From the NCBI GenBank assembly GCA_039811185.1, contig JBDHYF010000002.1, positions 310,001 through 374,000 of the forward strand: 64,000 nucleotides of DNA, written 5' to 3'. The stretch's first letter is position 1, and each line of letters opens with the position of its first letter. This stretch comes from JAEZDR01 sp039811185. GTDB taxonomy: Bacteria; Bacteroidota; Bacteroidia; Chitinophagales; Chitinophagaceae. Shown piece by piece: positions 1 to 9,097 of this stretch. The notes beneath the pieces were generated by a model that did not search any database, had not been told where the DNA came from, and saw nothing but the letters and a program-made list of their open reading frames with translations. The position numbers and the translations under genes were made by a program.

Positions 1-282
1 GTGGATGTGATGAAGGTGGATGAAGTTCCGGTTCCATCGTCTACCGACAGGAGCGGACTGATTAAGAGAACGCCGGAGTTGAAACCGGTTGAGACGGACA
101 GACGCACGATTCCCGACCGTAACATCAGGCGTCCTTCAAACGCACCGGTTTTACAGCCTGAAATCCGTCGTGAGCCTATGAGGGAGTTACCACAGCGCCC
201 TGTAATGCAACCGGTTCCCCAAAGCGGATCTTCAAGTCCGTTAGAAAAGCAAAGGCAGCCGGTTATGAGAACGCCGCTATAA
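1..282 (+). CDS. C-terminal part of a Pro/Arg-rich protein (partial)
   Basis: The reading frame is open at the left edge, so only the last roughly 93 residues are visible and the true start lies outside the window. The first codon here is GTG but it may simply be an internal valine. The visible part is low in complexity, basic and rich in proline, arginine and glutamine, with repeated short stretches such as RREPMRELPQRP and no recognisable fold; it looks like a disordered tail. It ends 18 bases before a clear terminator. I do not recognise the family and propose no function. It is on the same strand as the following PorP/SprF gene but separated from it by the terminator. Confidence 0.55.
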   Translation: MDVMKVDEVPVPSSTDRSGLIKRTPELKPVETDRRTIPDRNIRRPSNAPVLQPEIRREPMRELPQRPVMQPVPQSGSSSPLEKQRQPVMRTPL

Positions 283-300
283 GGAAAGCGTATTCAAAAG

Positions 301-328
301 GCAGGTGCATTGTGCGCCTGCTTTTTTT
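301..328 (+). terminator. Rho-independent terminator after the partial gene
   Basis: A 9-bp stem (301-309 with 313-321, one G-U pair) with a 3-base loop is followed by seven T residues. It closes the upstream partial gene. The remaining 250 bases up to the next gene hold no reading frame or motif that I can support. Confidence 0.85.
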
Positions 329-578
329 ATCCCAACGCGTAGTTGCGAGGAAGCAGGCTTAGAGAATCAAACAAGTGAGTGGATTGGTTTTAAGTTTTGA
401 AACACTCTATTTATACCAACCCGCCTACCACCGCCTTCAGCAATAAAAACATCTTGCTACGGCTGCTAAGTGTTTACTGCTATTTTAATCATCTTTAATT
501 TTTTCGACCGTTGGTTTAAGGGCTTACTAAGCCGGTTTCAACTTTCTTTATAAGACATTTACATCCACAATATATCTT

Positions 579-1592
579 ATGAAGAACTTTTTCGCTTTGC
601 TCATTTTCCTCACGGCTTTTGGCGCCCTGAAAGCGCAGGATATCAACTTCTCTCAATTTTATAATTTGCCGCTGATGCGCAATCCGGCTCTGGCGGGTGT
701 TTTTGATGGCGATTTACGCATGAATGCAGTTTTCCGCAATCAGTGGCAAAGCATCTCGGTTCCATTTCAATCCGGTGCCGCATCCGTGGAGTATAAACTT
801 CCGCTTGCCTGGGGCGACTGGGTAACGCTTGGATTGCAGGCTACACACGATGTTGCCGGGGATATTAAGTTGAAACGAACGCAGCTTCTTCCTGTTATCA
901 ACTACCACAAATCGCTTTCTGAAAACGAAGACGATTTTATCTCCCTTGCGTTTATGGGTGGTCCGGTGCAAAGCCAGTTCGATCCCAACAACCTGAAAAT
1001 GGACGATCAGTATCAAAACGGCGTGGTAAATCCCGGCGCTACTTCACAAACGTTTCAGCGCACATCTTATTCTTATTGGGATGCCTCCGTGGGCTTATCG
1101 TTCAGCAGCGGCTTTGGAGAAGATTCCAGATATTATCTCGGCGCCGCGCTCTACCATTTCAACAAGCCGAAAACAGCGTCTTTTGCGTCGGATAATTTCT
1201 CTGTTGTGGAGCCGCGAATTGTGTTTAACGGTGGGTTAAACATTCCGGTATCCGAAACCGACCGCCTTTCCTTTTTCACCGATTATTTTAAACAGAGTGG
1301 CCATCAAATGGTTATGGGAGGACTATTTTATGAGATACAACTTAGCGGAGATTATGATTCAGAAGAAACCTCTGAAATTGGCTTTGGAGCTATGTATCGC
1401 TGGAATGATGCTGTTATTCCTGCTATTAAATTAAGCTGGAACAGGCTAACCGCCGGCATCAGCTACGATGTTAACGTTTCGCAACTTAAAACGGTTTCAC
1501 AAATGAAAGGAGGCTTTGAGTTTACGCTTTCCTATCGGGCAAAACTGATTAACAGGTCGTACTACTCAAGAATGGTCACCTGTCCGCGTTAG
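579..1592 (+). CDS. PorP/SprF family type IX secretion system membrane protein
   Basis: The 337-residue protein has a signal peptide (hydrophobic residues 3-17, cleavage expected after LKA at 17-19) followed by the family hallmark QDINFSQFYNLPLMRNPALAG-like start, in which a short FSQFYN motif precedes NPALAG. The rest is alternating beta strands typical of an outer-membrane barrel. Family members work with the type IX secretion machinery of Bacteroidota and are often paired with large cell-surface proteins bearing a CHU_C (type B) sorting domain. No such partner lies next to it here; the only CHU_C gene in the window (about 57.9-59.1 kb) is broken. The stop codon overlaps the convergent PAS gene by 4 bases. 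Whether it serves gliding, adhesion or secretion cannot be told from sequence alone. Confidence 0.88.
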   Translation: MKNFFALLIFLTAFGALKAQDINFSQFYNLPLMRNPALAGVFDGDLRMNAVFRNQWQSISVPFQSGAASVEYKLPLAWGDWVTLGLQATHDVAGDIKLKRTQLLPVINYHKSLSENEDDFISLAFMGGPVQSQFDPNNLKMDDQYQNGVVNPGATSQTFQRTSYSYWDASVGLSFSSGFGEDSRYYLGAALYHFNKPKTASFASDNFSVVEPRIVFNGGLNIPVSETDRLSFFTDYFKQSGHQMVMGGLFYEIQLSGDYDSEETSEIGFGAMYRWNDAVIPAIKLSWNRLTAGISYDVNVSQLKTVSQMKGGFEFTLSYRAKLINRSYYSRMVTCPR

Positions 1593-2203
1593 TCTACTTT
1601 CGTGTAGTCGTTGATTTTTATTGCGATGTTTCGGATAAGTCCATCAAGTTTGGTGGACTCATTCCGCAGCAACTCAAACACCGATGCTTCCTCTTCATTT
1701 TTAAAATATCCATGTTTTTGCACTTCGAGCAAACCCATGATGTTTGCTGCTTTTGAGCGCAATTGGTGCGATTGTACCCAGCCTAAATGCTGTAAGAATT
1801 TAAGTTGTCGTTTAAGTTTGTGGAGGAGTTGGATGTTCTTTATTTTTTCCTGATAGTAATCTTCAATGTCCGTTACCTGCACCAGCCGCGCAGTGATGCC
1901 ATTGTACGAGAAAAGAAACGATACCACCCTAACATGAAAACCTTTGCCGTCTTTTGTTTGATGAATCGTGTCTACCTGATAAGATTCGGATTGTTTTTTT
2001 TCATCCTGAACGATTCCTAAAATTTTGTCGTATTCCGCTTCAGGCCGTATCAAAAGAATATCGGATTTTTTAAACTCCGTTTCGCTGTAACCGTACTTCT
2101 TACAAGCAGCCTTGTTGGCCGCAAGAAAACGAAGTGTTTTAACCTCGTAGATGTACATGGGAGAAGGATTCTGCTCAAAAAGGATCTGCGTAATGTTATG
2201 CAT
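1589..2203 (-). CDS. PAS-domain protein with histidine-kinase-like helix but no ATPase domain
   Basis: The 204-residue soluble protein has a PAS sensor domain (about residues 1-115, with the typical NKAACKKYGYSETEF region at 30-44 and TDIED at 111-115), a linker helix, and then a segment resembling the dimerisation/phosphoacceptor helix of Bacteroidota PAS histidine kinases (SHQLRSKAANIMGL, His146). It stops about 45 residues later, with no HATPase N, G1 or G2 boxes. The stop is a clean TAA and the next 240 bases downstream of the start side hold no kinase domain, so it looks like a true short protein rather than a frameshift. It could be phosphorylated in trans, act as a phosphotransfer or decoy protein, or be a relic. 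The 3' end overlaps the PorP/SprF gene by 4 bases tail to tail. Confidence 0.75.
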   Translation of the reverse strand: MHNITQILFEQNPSPMYIYEVKTLRFLAANKAACKKYGYSETEFKKSDILLIRPEAEYDKILGIVQDEKKQSESYQVDTIHQTKDGKGFHVRVVSFLFSYNGITARLVQVTDIEDYYQEKIKNIQLLHKLKRQLKFLQHLGWVQSHQLRSKAANIMGLLEVQKHGYFKNEEEASVFELLRNESTKLDGLIRNIAIKINDYTKVD

Positions 2204-2444
2204 TCAGTCTTGCTCTCTGTTTATATTTCAGGAGGCAAGTTTAGTAATAATGCCTAATACTTAAACTAAGCCGCGTCACATAAATATATTTTTTATGCAA
2301 GTTTAATTTGTGCTCGCTAAAACATTGATCTGTGCACTATGTATCAGACGCAGAAATTAAATAATACGTATTCGCTTTAATGTTAATTTAACCGCAAACG
2401 GCCGGCGAAAACTCAGTAACAGCTGAATAAAAAATTCCCTGCTC

Positions 2445-4958
2445 CTAAAAAAGCTCACTTTGTAAGGGCGGTTCATCCTTATTCGGCATCCACTCCATGG
2501 CAACCGACTTGCTAAAGTCTACAAGTTTATTGCCCACAGCTTTCCATCCCATTACGTCGATAAAATCTGCCACCTTAATTTTTTGCGTTTGCTGCGCACT
2601 GCCCTTGCCCACTGAGAGCACGAGCGTAGGCGCTGCCTCCGTAGTTACCGCTTCCAAACGATTACCATCGCCTTCCTTTATAAACGTAAAGCGATTGTTG
2701 AACGTAGACGTTTCTATCTTAAACCGCTTTATATTAAACTGTAGTTTTTCGTTATCGAGATAAATGGCCGTGATCACCTTTTCCGGATCGTACTTTTCTA
2801 TCAGCGCAATCTTCTCCGATTCAAAGCGCTGCGTCAATTCTGTTCCTGTTAATTCATAACTGCCGTCGTTATACACTACCAATATCTTTTCGTCTTCAAA
2901 ACTTCCTAAAAATTCACCCTTCTCTTCATTGTTCAATCGGCCGTAAACTGCATCAAACCAGAGTTTGCGGCCGGACAGCGTTGATTTTCCTGCTTCTTTA
3001 AACTTAACCGCCTTAATCGGGTATTTGGTTACCTGATTGCCCATGCTGCCGCGCCCTTTAATCTCCAACTCCTCAAAAAAGTACTCAAACTCTTTATTGC
3101 GTGCGCTGCAATTCGGACTTAACACCACACGAACAACTTCTGCTTCGCCGTTTGGGTTAGCCGTAAAATAATGAATTCGGCTTTTGTCCGTGCCTTTCGT
3201 TAAATCATATTCCTTGTCGCGCGTAATAGCCGTAACATTAAAACGCTTTGCATAGCTGATGCCCGACTTACCATCCACATAAATCATGTTATAAATGGTG
3301 CGCTCGTCGTTTTTTAAAAAAACCGCAGCATGAATAATATCTTTACCAATAAACGTTTTGTCCGAAACACGCACCACCTTCATAATACCGCGTTTTGTAA
3401 AAACAATAATATCATCGAGGTCGGAACATTCGCATAGAAACTCATCTTTCTTTAACCCCGTTCCTACAAAGCCTTCCGCCCGGTTGATATAAAGGCGCGT
3501 GTTGGCAATGGCAACATTTTTTGCCTGAATGGTGTCAAAAAGTTTGATTTCTGTTTTCCGCTCCCGGCCCTTACCATATTTCTTAATCAGGTTTTCAAAG
3601 TAGCGCACCGCAAAATCGGTGAGATGATCGAGGTCGTGCTGTACTTCTTTCATCTCAAGCTCAATACTTTTTATCTGGGCTATCAGTTCGTCAATATCGA
3701 GTTTATAAATACGCCGGACAGGCTTTTCGGTAAGTTTCAACACATCCTCTTTCGTAACGTCCCTCTTCAGATGCTTCGAAAAGGGGACAAACGCCTTTTC
3801 AATAGCAGCAATTACCTTTTCCCAGCTTTCATGCTTCTTCTCTAATTCCTTATATATTTTTTCTTCAAAGAATATTTTTTCAAGCGAGGTATAATGCCAT
3901 TTGTCAGCCAGTTCCTTCAGCTTAATATTCAACTCTTGCTGTAGAAGGCTTTTTGTTTTTTCGGTAGAGATTTGTAAAAGATCTGAAACAGTGATGAACA
4001 CCGGCTTCTGATCAACAATTACACACGCGTTGGGCGAAATATTGATTTCGCAGTCGGTAAAGGCGTACAGTGCGTCGATGGTAATATCGGGTGAAATACC
4101 GGCTGCCAGCTCCACAAAAATCTCAACGTCTTTTGCAGTTGCATCGGTAACCTTTTTAATTTTTATCTTACCCTGATCGTTGGCTTTTACAATCGATTCC
4201 ATCAGCGATGAAGTGGTAACCCCAAAAGGCACGCTGCGTATAACGAGCGTTTTTTTATCGGCCTCTTCAATAGCAGCCCGCACCCTTATTTTTCCGCCAC
4301 GCTTGCCTTCATTGTAATGCGTAACATCCATGCTGCCACCGGTTAAAAAGTCGGGATAGATCTCAAACTTCTTTCCCTTCAGGTATTTTACAGATGCCTC
4401 ACACAGTTCAATAAAATTATGAGGAAGTATTTTGGTGGATAAGCCTACTGCTATACCCTCGGCTCCCTGCGCCAAAACAAGCGGAAACTTCACCGGCAGT
4501 GTTACCGGCTCCTGTTTGCGGCCGTCGTAGCTCAACTGCCATTCGGTAGTTTTTGAATTGAAGGCAACCTCCAGCGCAAATTTTGAAAGGCGCGCTTCAA
4601 TGTAACGGGGAGCGGCTGCATCATCGCCTGTTCTTACATCGCCCCAGTTACCCTGCGTTTCAATCAACAAATCTTTTTGTCCCATATTCACCAGCGCATC
4701 GCCAATCGAGGCGTCGCCATGCGGATGGTACTGCATACTCTGACCTATAATGTTGGCTACCTTGTTAAAGCGGCCATCGTCCATCTCCTTCATCGCGTGC
4801 AGAATACGGCGCTGCACCGGTTTCAGGCCGTCGTCAATTGCCGGCACCGCACGTTCCAATATAACATAAGACGCATAATCGAGAAACCAGTTTTTGTATT
4901 GTCCCTGTATTCCCGAATCGCTGCTCAGATCAAGTTCTTTATAATTGTTTTTTGCCAT
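2445..4958 (-). CDS. parC: DNA topoisomerase IV subunit A (ParC/GyrA family)
   Basis: A type IIA topoisomerase A subunit of 837 residues from the chosen ATG at 4958; the frame extends 40 codons further upstream but that part has no family similarity and the ATG is preceded by a GAGAGAA stretch. The breakage-reunion domain carries the catalytic Tyr119 in AAAPRYIEAR and the quinolone-pocket region HPHGDASIGDAL (78-89), with Ala at the position equivalent to GyrA Ser83, which is how I remember Bacteroidota ParC. The C-terminal part (about 540 onward) is the DNA-wrapping domain, short and acidic at its end, unlike GyrA with its GyrA boxes. It decatenates replicated chromosomes together with ParE, which is not in this window. 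It is divergent from the carboxyltransferase gene at 5115. Confidence 0.88.
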   Translation of the reverse strand: MAKNNYKELDLSSDSGIQGQYKNWFLDYASYVILERAVPAIDDGLKPVQRRILHAMKEMDDGRFNKVANIIGQSMQYHPHGDASIGDALVNMGQKDLLIETQGNWGDVRTGDDAAAPRYIEARLSKFALEVAFNSKTTEWQLSYDGRKQEPVTLPVKFPLVLAQGAEGIAVGLSTKILPHNFIELCEASVKYLKGKKFEIYPDFLTGGSMDVTHYNEGKRGGKIRVRAAIEEADKKTLVIRSVPFGVTTSSLMESIVKANDQGKIKIKKVTDATAKDVEIFVELAAGISPDITIDALYAFTDCEINISPNACVIVDQKPVFITVSDLLQISTEKTKSLLQQELNIKLKELADKWHYTSLEKIFFEEKIYKELEKKHESWEKVIAAIEKAFVPFSKHLKRDVTKEDVLKLTEKPVRRIYKLDIDELIAQIKSIELEMKEVQHDLDHLTDFAVRYFENLIKKYGKGRERKTEIKLFDTIQAKNVAIANTRLYINRAEGFVGTGLKKDEFLCECSDLDDIIVFTKRGIMKVVRVSDKTFIGKDIIHAAVFLKNDERTIYNMIYVDGKSGISYAKRFNVTAITRDKEYDLTKGTDKSRIHYFTANPNGEAEVVRVVLSPNCSARNKEFEYFFEELEIKGRGSMGNQVTKYPIKAVKFKEAGKSTLSGRKLWFDAVYGRLNNEEKGEFLGSFEDEKILVVYNDGSYELTGTELTQRFESEKIALIEKYDPEKVITAIYLDNEKLQFNIKRFKIETSTFNNRFTFIKEGDGNRLEAVTTEAAPTLVLSVGKGSAQQTQKIKVADFIDVMGWKAVGNKLVDFSKSVAMEWMPNKDEPPLQSELF

Positions 4959-5066
4959 TATACTATTCTCTCTGCTTTCAATGTCGGCAAATTTAGGGGA
5001 TGAGCGGGTTTTCGTCCGCGTGCACAAACGAATGCAATATCTTTTCACCTCACGCCTCACACAATC

Positions 5067-5096
5067 TTTTTCACCCACCCCAAATCTTTATCTTTG
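5067..5096 (+). promoter_or_regulatory. Putative Bacteroidota sigma-A promoter for the carboxyltransferase gene
   Basis: TATCTTTG at 5089-5096 matches the Bacteroidota -7 consensus TAnnTTTG, 18 bases downstream of a T-rich -33 candidate (TTTT at 5067-5070), and lies 18 bases before the ATG at 5115. The -33 box is weak. Confidence 0.4.
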
Positions 5097-5114
5097 CGCC
5101 TATTTTTACCGCTC

Positions 5115-6743
5115 ATGAATATCGAAAAAAACCGCAACGAAGATTGGATGAAACTTACTTTAAGTCAGGTAAAGCAACACCTTTCAAAAATTACATCCGA
5201 AGGCGGCCCCAAAGTAATTGAGAAACAAAAACAGAAAAATAAGCTGACCCCGCGCCAGCGAATCGCGTATCTGATCGACAAAGGATCTTATTTCAGCGAA
5301 ATTGGTGCTTTTGCCGGTTTCGAAATGTATGAAGAATATGGCGGTTGCCGCGGCGGCGGAACCGTAGCAGGCATTGGCTATGTGAGCGGAAAGCAATGCG
5401 TTATTGTGGCCAACGATCAAACAGTAAAAGCAGGCGCATGGTTCCCGATTACCGGAAAGAAAAACCTGCGCATGCAGGAAATTGCTATGGAAAATAATCT
5501 GCCGATTATTTATCTGGTAGACAGTGCCGGTGTTTTTCTGCCAATGCAGGACGAAATTTTTCCCGATAAAGAACACTTCGGGCGCATCTTCCGCAACAAT
5601 GCAAAAATCAGTGCTATGGGCATTCCGCAAATTGCTGCGGTGATGGGCGCTTGTGTGGCAGGTGGCGCGTATTTGCCCATCATGAGCGATGAAACCCTGA
5701 TGGTGGAAAATAACGGCTCAATCTTCCTTGCCGGACCTTATTTGGTAAAGGCCGCTATCGGCGAAAACATCGATGCAGAAACATTGGGCGGCGCTGCCAC
5801 ACATACCGAAATTTCGGGCATCGCCGACTATAAATTTAAAACAGAAGAAGAATGCCTTGATCAAATTAAAAAGATCATGCACAAGCTGGGAGATAAGCCC
5901 ACAGCGGGTTTCAGCCGTGTTAAGCCTCAGCTTCCTGCGGTGAATGCCGACGAAATTTACAGCGTGATGCCCGAAGGGAACGCCAAGCCCTACGACATGG
6001 TGGAACTGATAAAATGCATAACCGATAACAGCGAGCTGGAACAGTTTAAAGAAGATTACGGCAAAACCATCGTTTGCGCCTACGCCCGCATCGACGGATG
6101 GGCCGTGGGCATTGTGGCTAACCAACGCCTTATCATCAAAAACAAAAAAGGCGAAATGCAGATGGGCGGCGTCATTTACAACGACAGCGCCGATAAAGCC
6201 GCACGCTTTATTATGAACTGCAACCAAAAAAGAATTCCGCTTGTTTTTTTGCAGGATGTCACCGGCTTTATGGTAGGCAGCCGCAGCGAACACGCCGGCA
6301 TCATTAAAGACGGAGCAAAACTCGTAAACGCGGTGTCCAATTCAGTGGTTCCAAAAATCACCATCGTTGTCGGCAACAGCTACGGAGCCGGCAATTATGC
6401 CATGTGCGGTAAAGCATACGATCCCCGGTTTATTTATGCGTGGCCCTCGGCGAAAATTGCGGTGATGGGTGGTGAGCAGGCCGCAAAAACACTGTTGCAA
6501 ATTCAGGTGGCAAGCATGAAGGCCAAAGGAAAGGAGGTGTCGGCGGAAGAAGAAAAGTCGCTGCTCGACGAAATTAAAGGCCGCTACGACAAACAAACCA
6601 CTCCTTATTATGCCGCCGCAAGATTGTGGGTAGATGCCATCATCGATCCCGCCGAAACAAGAAAACTTATTTCAGAAGGCATTGCTGCGGCTAACCATAA
6701 TCCCAACGTTCCTGCATTCAGCACAGGCGTATTTCAGGTGTAA
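5115..6743 (+). CDS. Acyl-CoA carboxylase carboxyltransferase (beta) subunit, methylcrotonyl-CoA type
   Basis: A 542-residue biotin-dependent carboxyltransferase with the two crotonase-fold halves of the family. The N-terminal half has LVDSAGVFLPMQDEIFPD and the acyl-CoA pocket MGACVAGGAY; the C-terminal half has QDVTGFMVGS and VVGNSYGAGNYAMCG. The motif order, especially the EHFGRIF and MSDE stretches, resembles methylcrotonyl-CoA carboxylase beta more than propionyl-CoA carboxylase beta, so leucine breakdown or a related branched acyl-CoA is the likely job. The ATG at 5115 is chosen because the frame's first seven codons upstream overlap the -7 promoter box. The biotin carboxylase/carrier alpha subunit is not adjacent, so its partner must be encoded elsewhere. 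RNase HI follows after 3 bases and is probably cotranscribed. Confidence 0.87.
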   Translation: MNIEKNRNEDWMKLTLSQVKQHLSKITSEGGPKVIEKQKQKNKLTPRQRIAYLIDKGSYFSEIGAFAGFEMYEEYGGCRGGGTVAGIGYVSGKQCVIVANDQTVKAGAWFPITGKKNLRMQEIAMENNLPIIYLVDSAGVFLPMQDEIFPDKEHFGRIFRNNAKISAMGIPQIAAVMGACVAGGAYLPIMSDETLMVENNGSIFLAGPYLVKAAIGENIDAETLGGAATHTEISGIADYKFKTEEECLDQIKKIMHKLGDKPTAGFSRVKPQLPAVNADEIYSVMPEGNAKPYDMVELIKCITDNSELEQFKEDYGKTIVCAYARIDGWAVGIVANQRLIIKNKKGEMQMGGVIYNDSADKAARFIMNCNQKRIPLVFLQDVTGFMVGSRSEHAGIIKDGAKLVNAVSNSVVPKITIVVGNSYGAGNYAMCGKAYDPRFIYAWPSAKIAVMGGEQAAKTLLQIQVASMKAKGKEVSAEEEKSLLDEIKGRYDKQTTPYYAAARLWVDAIIDPAETRKLISEGIAAANHNPNVPAFSTGVFQV

Positions 6744-6746
6744 AAT

Positions 6747-7250
6747 ATGAGCCATTTACAGCAGCCGCACATCACTGTTTATACCGACGGAGCCGCTCGT
6801 GGCAACCCCGGCAAAGGGGGCTATGGCGTTGTGCTTATGTATGCAAATAAGCGAAAAGAAATGTCGGCCGGATACCGGCTTACAACAAATAATCGGATGG
6901 AACTGCTCGCTGTAATTGAAGCCCTGCGTGCATTAAAGCGCACCGACCTGCCCGTTGTAATTTATAGCGACAGCCAGTATGTAGTAAAAGCCGTTGAAGA
7001 AGGCTGGCTCAGCAATTGGATAAAAACCAACTTTAAAGGAGGGAAAAAAAACCGCGACCTCTGGACGGCATTTCATGAACTCTCAAAACAATTTTCTATT
7101 AAGTTCGTTTGGGTTAAAGGGCACGCATCCAATCCTTTCAACAATCGCTGCGATGAACTGGCCACCGCTGCTGCCGATGGAAATAATTTACTGATCGACG
7201 AAGCTTACGAAAACGAAATCAACAAAAACAATCAGGAGCGGTTGTTATAA
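6747..7250 (+). CDS. rnhA: Ribonuclease HI
   Basis: The 167-residue protein has the full RNase H fold and all four catalytic acidic residues: Asp14 in YTDGAARGNPG, Glu52 in NNRMELLA, Asp75 in YSDSQYV and Asp136 in NRCDELA, plus the basic handle region around WIKTNFKGGKKNRD and the conserved KGH motif (124-126). It removes the RNA strand of RNA-DNA hybrids (R-loops, primers). It begins 3 bases after the carboxyltransferase stop, so it is likely read from the same message. A short C-terminal extension after residue 150 (DEAYENEINKNNQERLL) is charged and not part of the core fold. Confidence 0.95.
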   Translation: MSHLQQPHITVYTDGAARGNPGKGGYGVVLMYANKRKEMSAGYRLTTNNRMELLAVIEALRALKRTDLPVVIYSDSQYVVKAVEEGWLSNWIKTNFKGGKKNRDLWTAFHELSKQFSIKFVWVKGHASNPFNNRCDELATAAADGNNLLIDEAYENEINKNNQERLL

Positions 7251-7579
7251 TCGGGGCTTTCATCGTTCAACTCAGTTATCAACTCCCACGTCCGGCTGTC
7301 CGTTACAAATCCGCCGCAACGTCTGCGCTGCAATGCCTTCAGCGGGTTTTTCACTTCCATCCGGCAGCCCCTCAACAGTTATCTAAGAATGATGCGTATG
7401 CTATCCGGTTAGCAAATATCAGCACAATTGAATCTGCCGGATTAAGTGTTTCTCCGCGGCTGACGACGCAAAAAATCCGTGCTTATCCGAATGCTTTTAG
7501 CCCGATTCCTAAAAAATAATACCCGTTTCTTGCTTTTCAAATAATACTTTTGAAGGAATAACCAATCATTTTACTGCTA
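7251..7579. other. Gene-free stretch between rnhA and nagB
   Basis: The 329 bases carry no gene I can support. One plus-strand frame stays open from the rnhA stop to TAA at 7517-7519 (about 89 codons) but has no plausible start codon and no family resemblance. TACTTTTG at 7545-7552 matches the TAnnTTTG -7 box and could promote nagB, 27 bases before its ATG; I see no -33 box at the proper distance. Confidence 0.5.
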
Positions 7580-8368
7580 ATGGATCAGTTAACACGAAAA
7601 GCACCAAACAAATCGTTGCACACAAAAGTTTTTCCCAACCGCGATGAGGCGGCTGCTTTTATTGCAGCCATTATTGCCGCCACCATCCGCGAAAACGAAT
7701 CGGAAGGAAAGAAAACTGTTTTAGGCCTTGCCACCGGATCCACGCCCATTCCGCTTTACAACGAGTTAGTGCGCCTTCATAAGAAAGAAGGCCTTAGTTT
7801 CAAAAATGTAACTGCATTTAATCTTGACGAATATTATCCCATGCAGCCCTCATCCAAACACAGCTATTACTATTTCATGCGTACACATCTGTTCAACAAG
7901 ATCGATTTAGATCCGCAGCAATACTTCCTTCCCAACGGCGCGCTGCCCGAAGATGAGCTGGCTGCGCATACAGCCAATTACGAAGAAATGATCCGCAAAG
8001 CCGGCGGCCTCGATCTTCAGATTTTAGGAATTGGCCGCAACGGACATATCGGATTTAACGAGCCCGGCTCAACGGCCGATTCATTAACGCGGGTGGTGCA
8101 CCTGACCCAAAGCACGAAGGAAGCAAACGCTTTCGATTTTGGCTCGCCGGAACTCGTTCCCGACAAAGCCATCACTATGGGCATTAAAACCATTTTAAAC
8201 GCAAAGAAAATTATTTTGATGGCATGGGGAAAATCGAAGGCAGAAGCCATCCGGCAGTCGATACAAGGAGCACCCAATACGCATGTACCGGCGTCTTTGC
8301 TGCAAAATCATCACGACGTAACTTTTGTGCTCGATGAAGAAGCAGCGTCGGAGCTACGCAATCATTAA
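7580..8368 (+). CDS. nagB: Glucosamine-6-phosphate deaminase
   Basis: A 262-residue NagB/RpiA-fold enzyme, close to the 266 residues of the E. coli protein. It converts glucosamine-6-phosphate to fructose-6-phosphate and ammonia, the last step in use of chitin- or peptidoglycan-derived amino sugars. Visible motifs are the phosphate loop LATGSTPIPLYNEL, FNLDEYYPM with the catalytic Asp region, and GIGRNGHIGFNEPGS with the catalytic His. It is the single-domain form, not the long NagB-like fusion also known from Bacteroidota. The gene stands alone: no nagA, no transporter beside it; the next gene downstream is convergent. Confidence 0.95.
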   Translation: MDQLTRKAPNKSLHTKVFPNRDEAAAFIAAIIAATIRENESEGKKTVLGLATGSTPIPLYNELVRLHKKEGLSFKNVTAFNLDEYYPMQPSSKHSYYYFMRTHLFNKIDLDPQQYFLPNGALPEDELAAHTANYEEMIRKAGGLDLQILGIGRNGHIGFNEPGSTADSLTRVVHLTQSTKEANAFDFGSPELVPDKAITMGIKTILNAKKIILMAWGKSKAEAIRQSIQGAPNTHVPASLLQNHHDVTFVLDEEAASELRNH

Positions 8369-8387
8369 GTAAACAGGAAGCAGCAGA

Positions 8388-8774
8388 TTATTGTTGCGGG
8401 TGGAGCGCCATCCAGGCGGTAATGCCGCCCTGCAATTCGATTACCTTTTTAAAGCCCAGGTCTTTCAGGATGGTTGCTGCATGTGAGCTCCTTTTGCCGC
8501 TTTTGCAGTAGATGTACACCGGTTTTGCTTTGTTGAGAGCACTCACTTTTACCGCGAAGTCATCTTGCAGCACATCGGCATTCAGGGCATTGGGAATATG
8601 TTCGGTTTCATACTCGGCTGCTGTACGCACATCAATTAGCTGAACGGATTTGCCGGTTGTTTTTCGCTCGAATTTTTTTGCTTCAACCACTTTGTGCTTT
8701 TGCTGAGCAGCAGCAGATCCTATCGTAACAGCCATGACTGCGAAAAGCAGCAGCAAATATTTTTTCATATCCAT
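8388..8774 (-). CDS. Exported single-domain rhodanese (sulfurtransferase-like)
   Basis: The 128-residue protein has a signal peptide (MKKYLLLLFAVMAVTIGSAAA, cleavage expected near AAAQ) and one rhodanese domain with LIDVRTAAEYETEHIPNA and the active-site loop CKSGKRSS, so the catalytic cysteine is present and sulfur transfer in the periplasm is plausible. Two starts are possible, at 8774 or two codons later at 8768; the second gives a more usual signal peptide. Neither has a Shine-Dalgarno site. Its substrate is unknown. Confidence 0.88.
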   Translation of the reverse strand: MDMKKYLLLLFAVMAVTIGSAAAQQKHKVVEAKKFERKTTGKSVQLIDVRTAAEYETEHIPNALNADVLQDDFAVKVSALNKAKPVYIYCKSGKRSSHAATILKDLGFKKVIELQGGITAWMALHPQQ

Positions 8775-8932
8775 GAAGGTAATAAAGAAGCAGGAAGAGG
8801 TAACGATTATAACGTTTTAATAAGTGGGGCTGCAAGCGCGTTTGCTGTAGTGTATAGCGGATATTCAGTGGTTGCAGCAGTGCTGGCGGAAAACGAGATG
8901 TTTATATGATGCCTTCCTCTGCTGTTTTTCAG

Positions 8933-9097
8933 CTATGCCAGTAAAAAGTAGTAGATCGCAATCCAAGCTGCGAGAAAAAACAGCGATGGAAAAATAACGC
9001 CACGCAGATTTCTGGTATTGCGTTGAAAGAACAGCCTGTAGCACAGGTACCCAATTAAAGCAATGGTAAGTCCAACCGGCAAAAGCAGATACATCAT
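8933..9097 (-). CDS. Small two-helix membrane protein, 54 residues
   Basis: An ATG at 9097 opens a 54-codon frame ending in TAG at 8933-8935. The product has two hydrophobic segments, about residues 3-18 (LLLPVGLTIALIGYLC) and 34-53 (VIFPSLFFLAAWIAIYYFLL), joined by a basic loop with RLFFQRNTRNLRG, so it looks like a hairpin membrane protein with its loop in the cytoplasm. The charge layout and clean hydrophobic blocks argue that it is real despite its size. It sits alone between the rhodanese gene and the glycosyltransferase gene, all on the minus strand. No family is recognised. Confidence 0.6.
   Translation of the reverse strand: MMYLLLPVGLTIALIGYLCYRLFFQRNTRNLRGVIFPSLFFLAAWIAIYYFLLA

Noticed and set aside
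5184..6596. Several long minus-strand open frames under the carboxyltransferase gene
   Set aside because: They follow from codon bias of the plus-strand gene, whose family match is unambiguous.
7250..7519. Open plus-strand frame of about 89 codons between rnhA and nagB
   Set aside because: It has no ATG, and its translation has no hydrophobic, repeat or family pattern. A chance open frame in a GC-moderate gap is the simplest reading.
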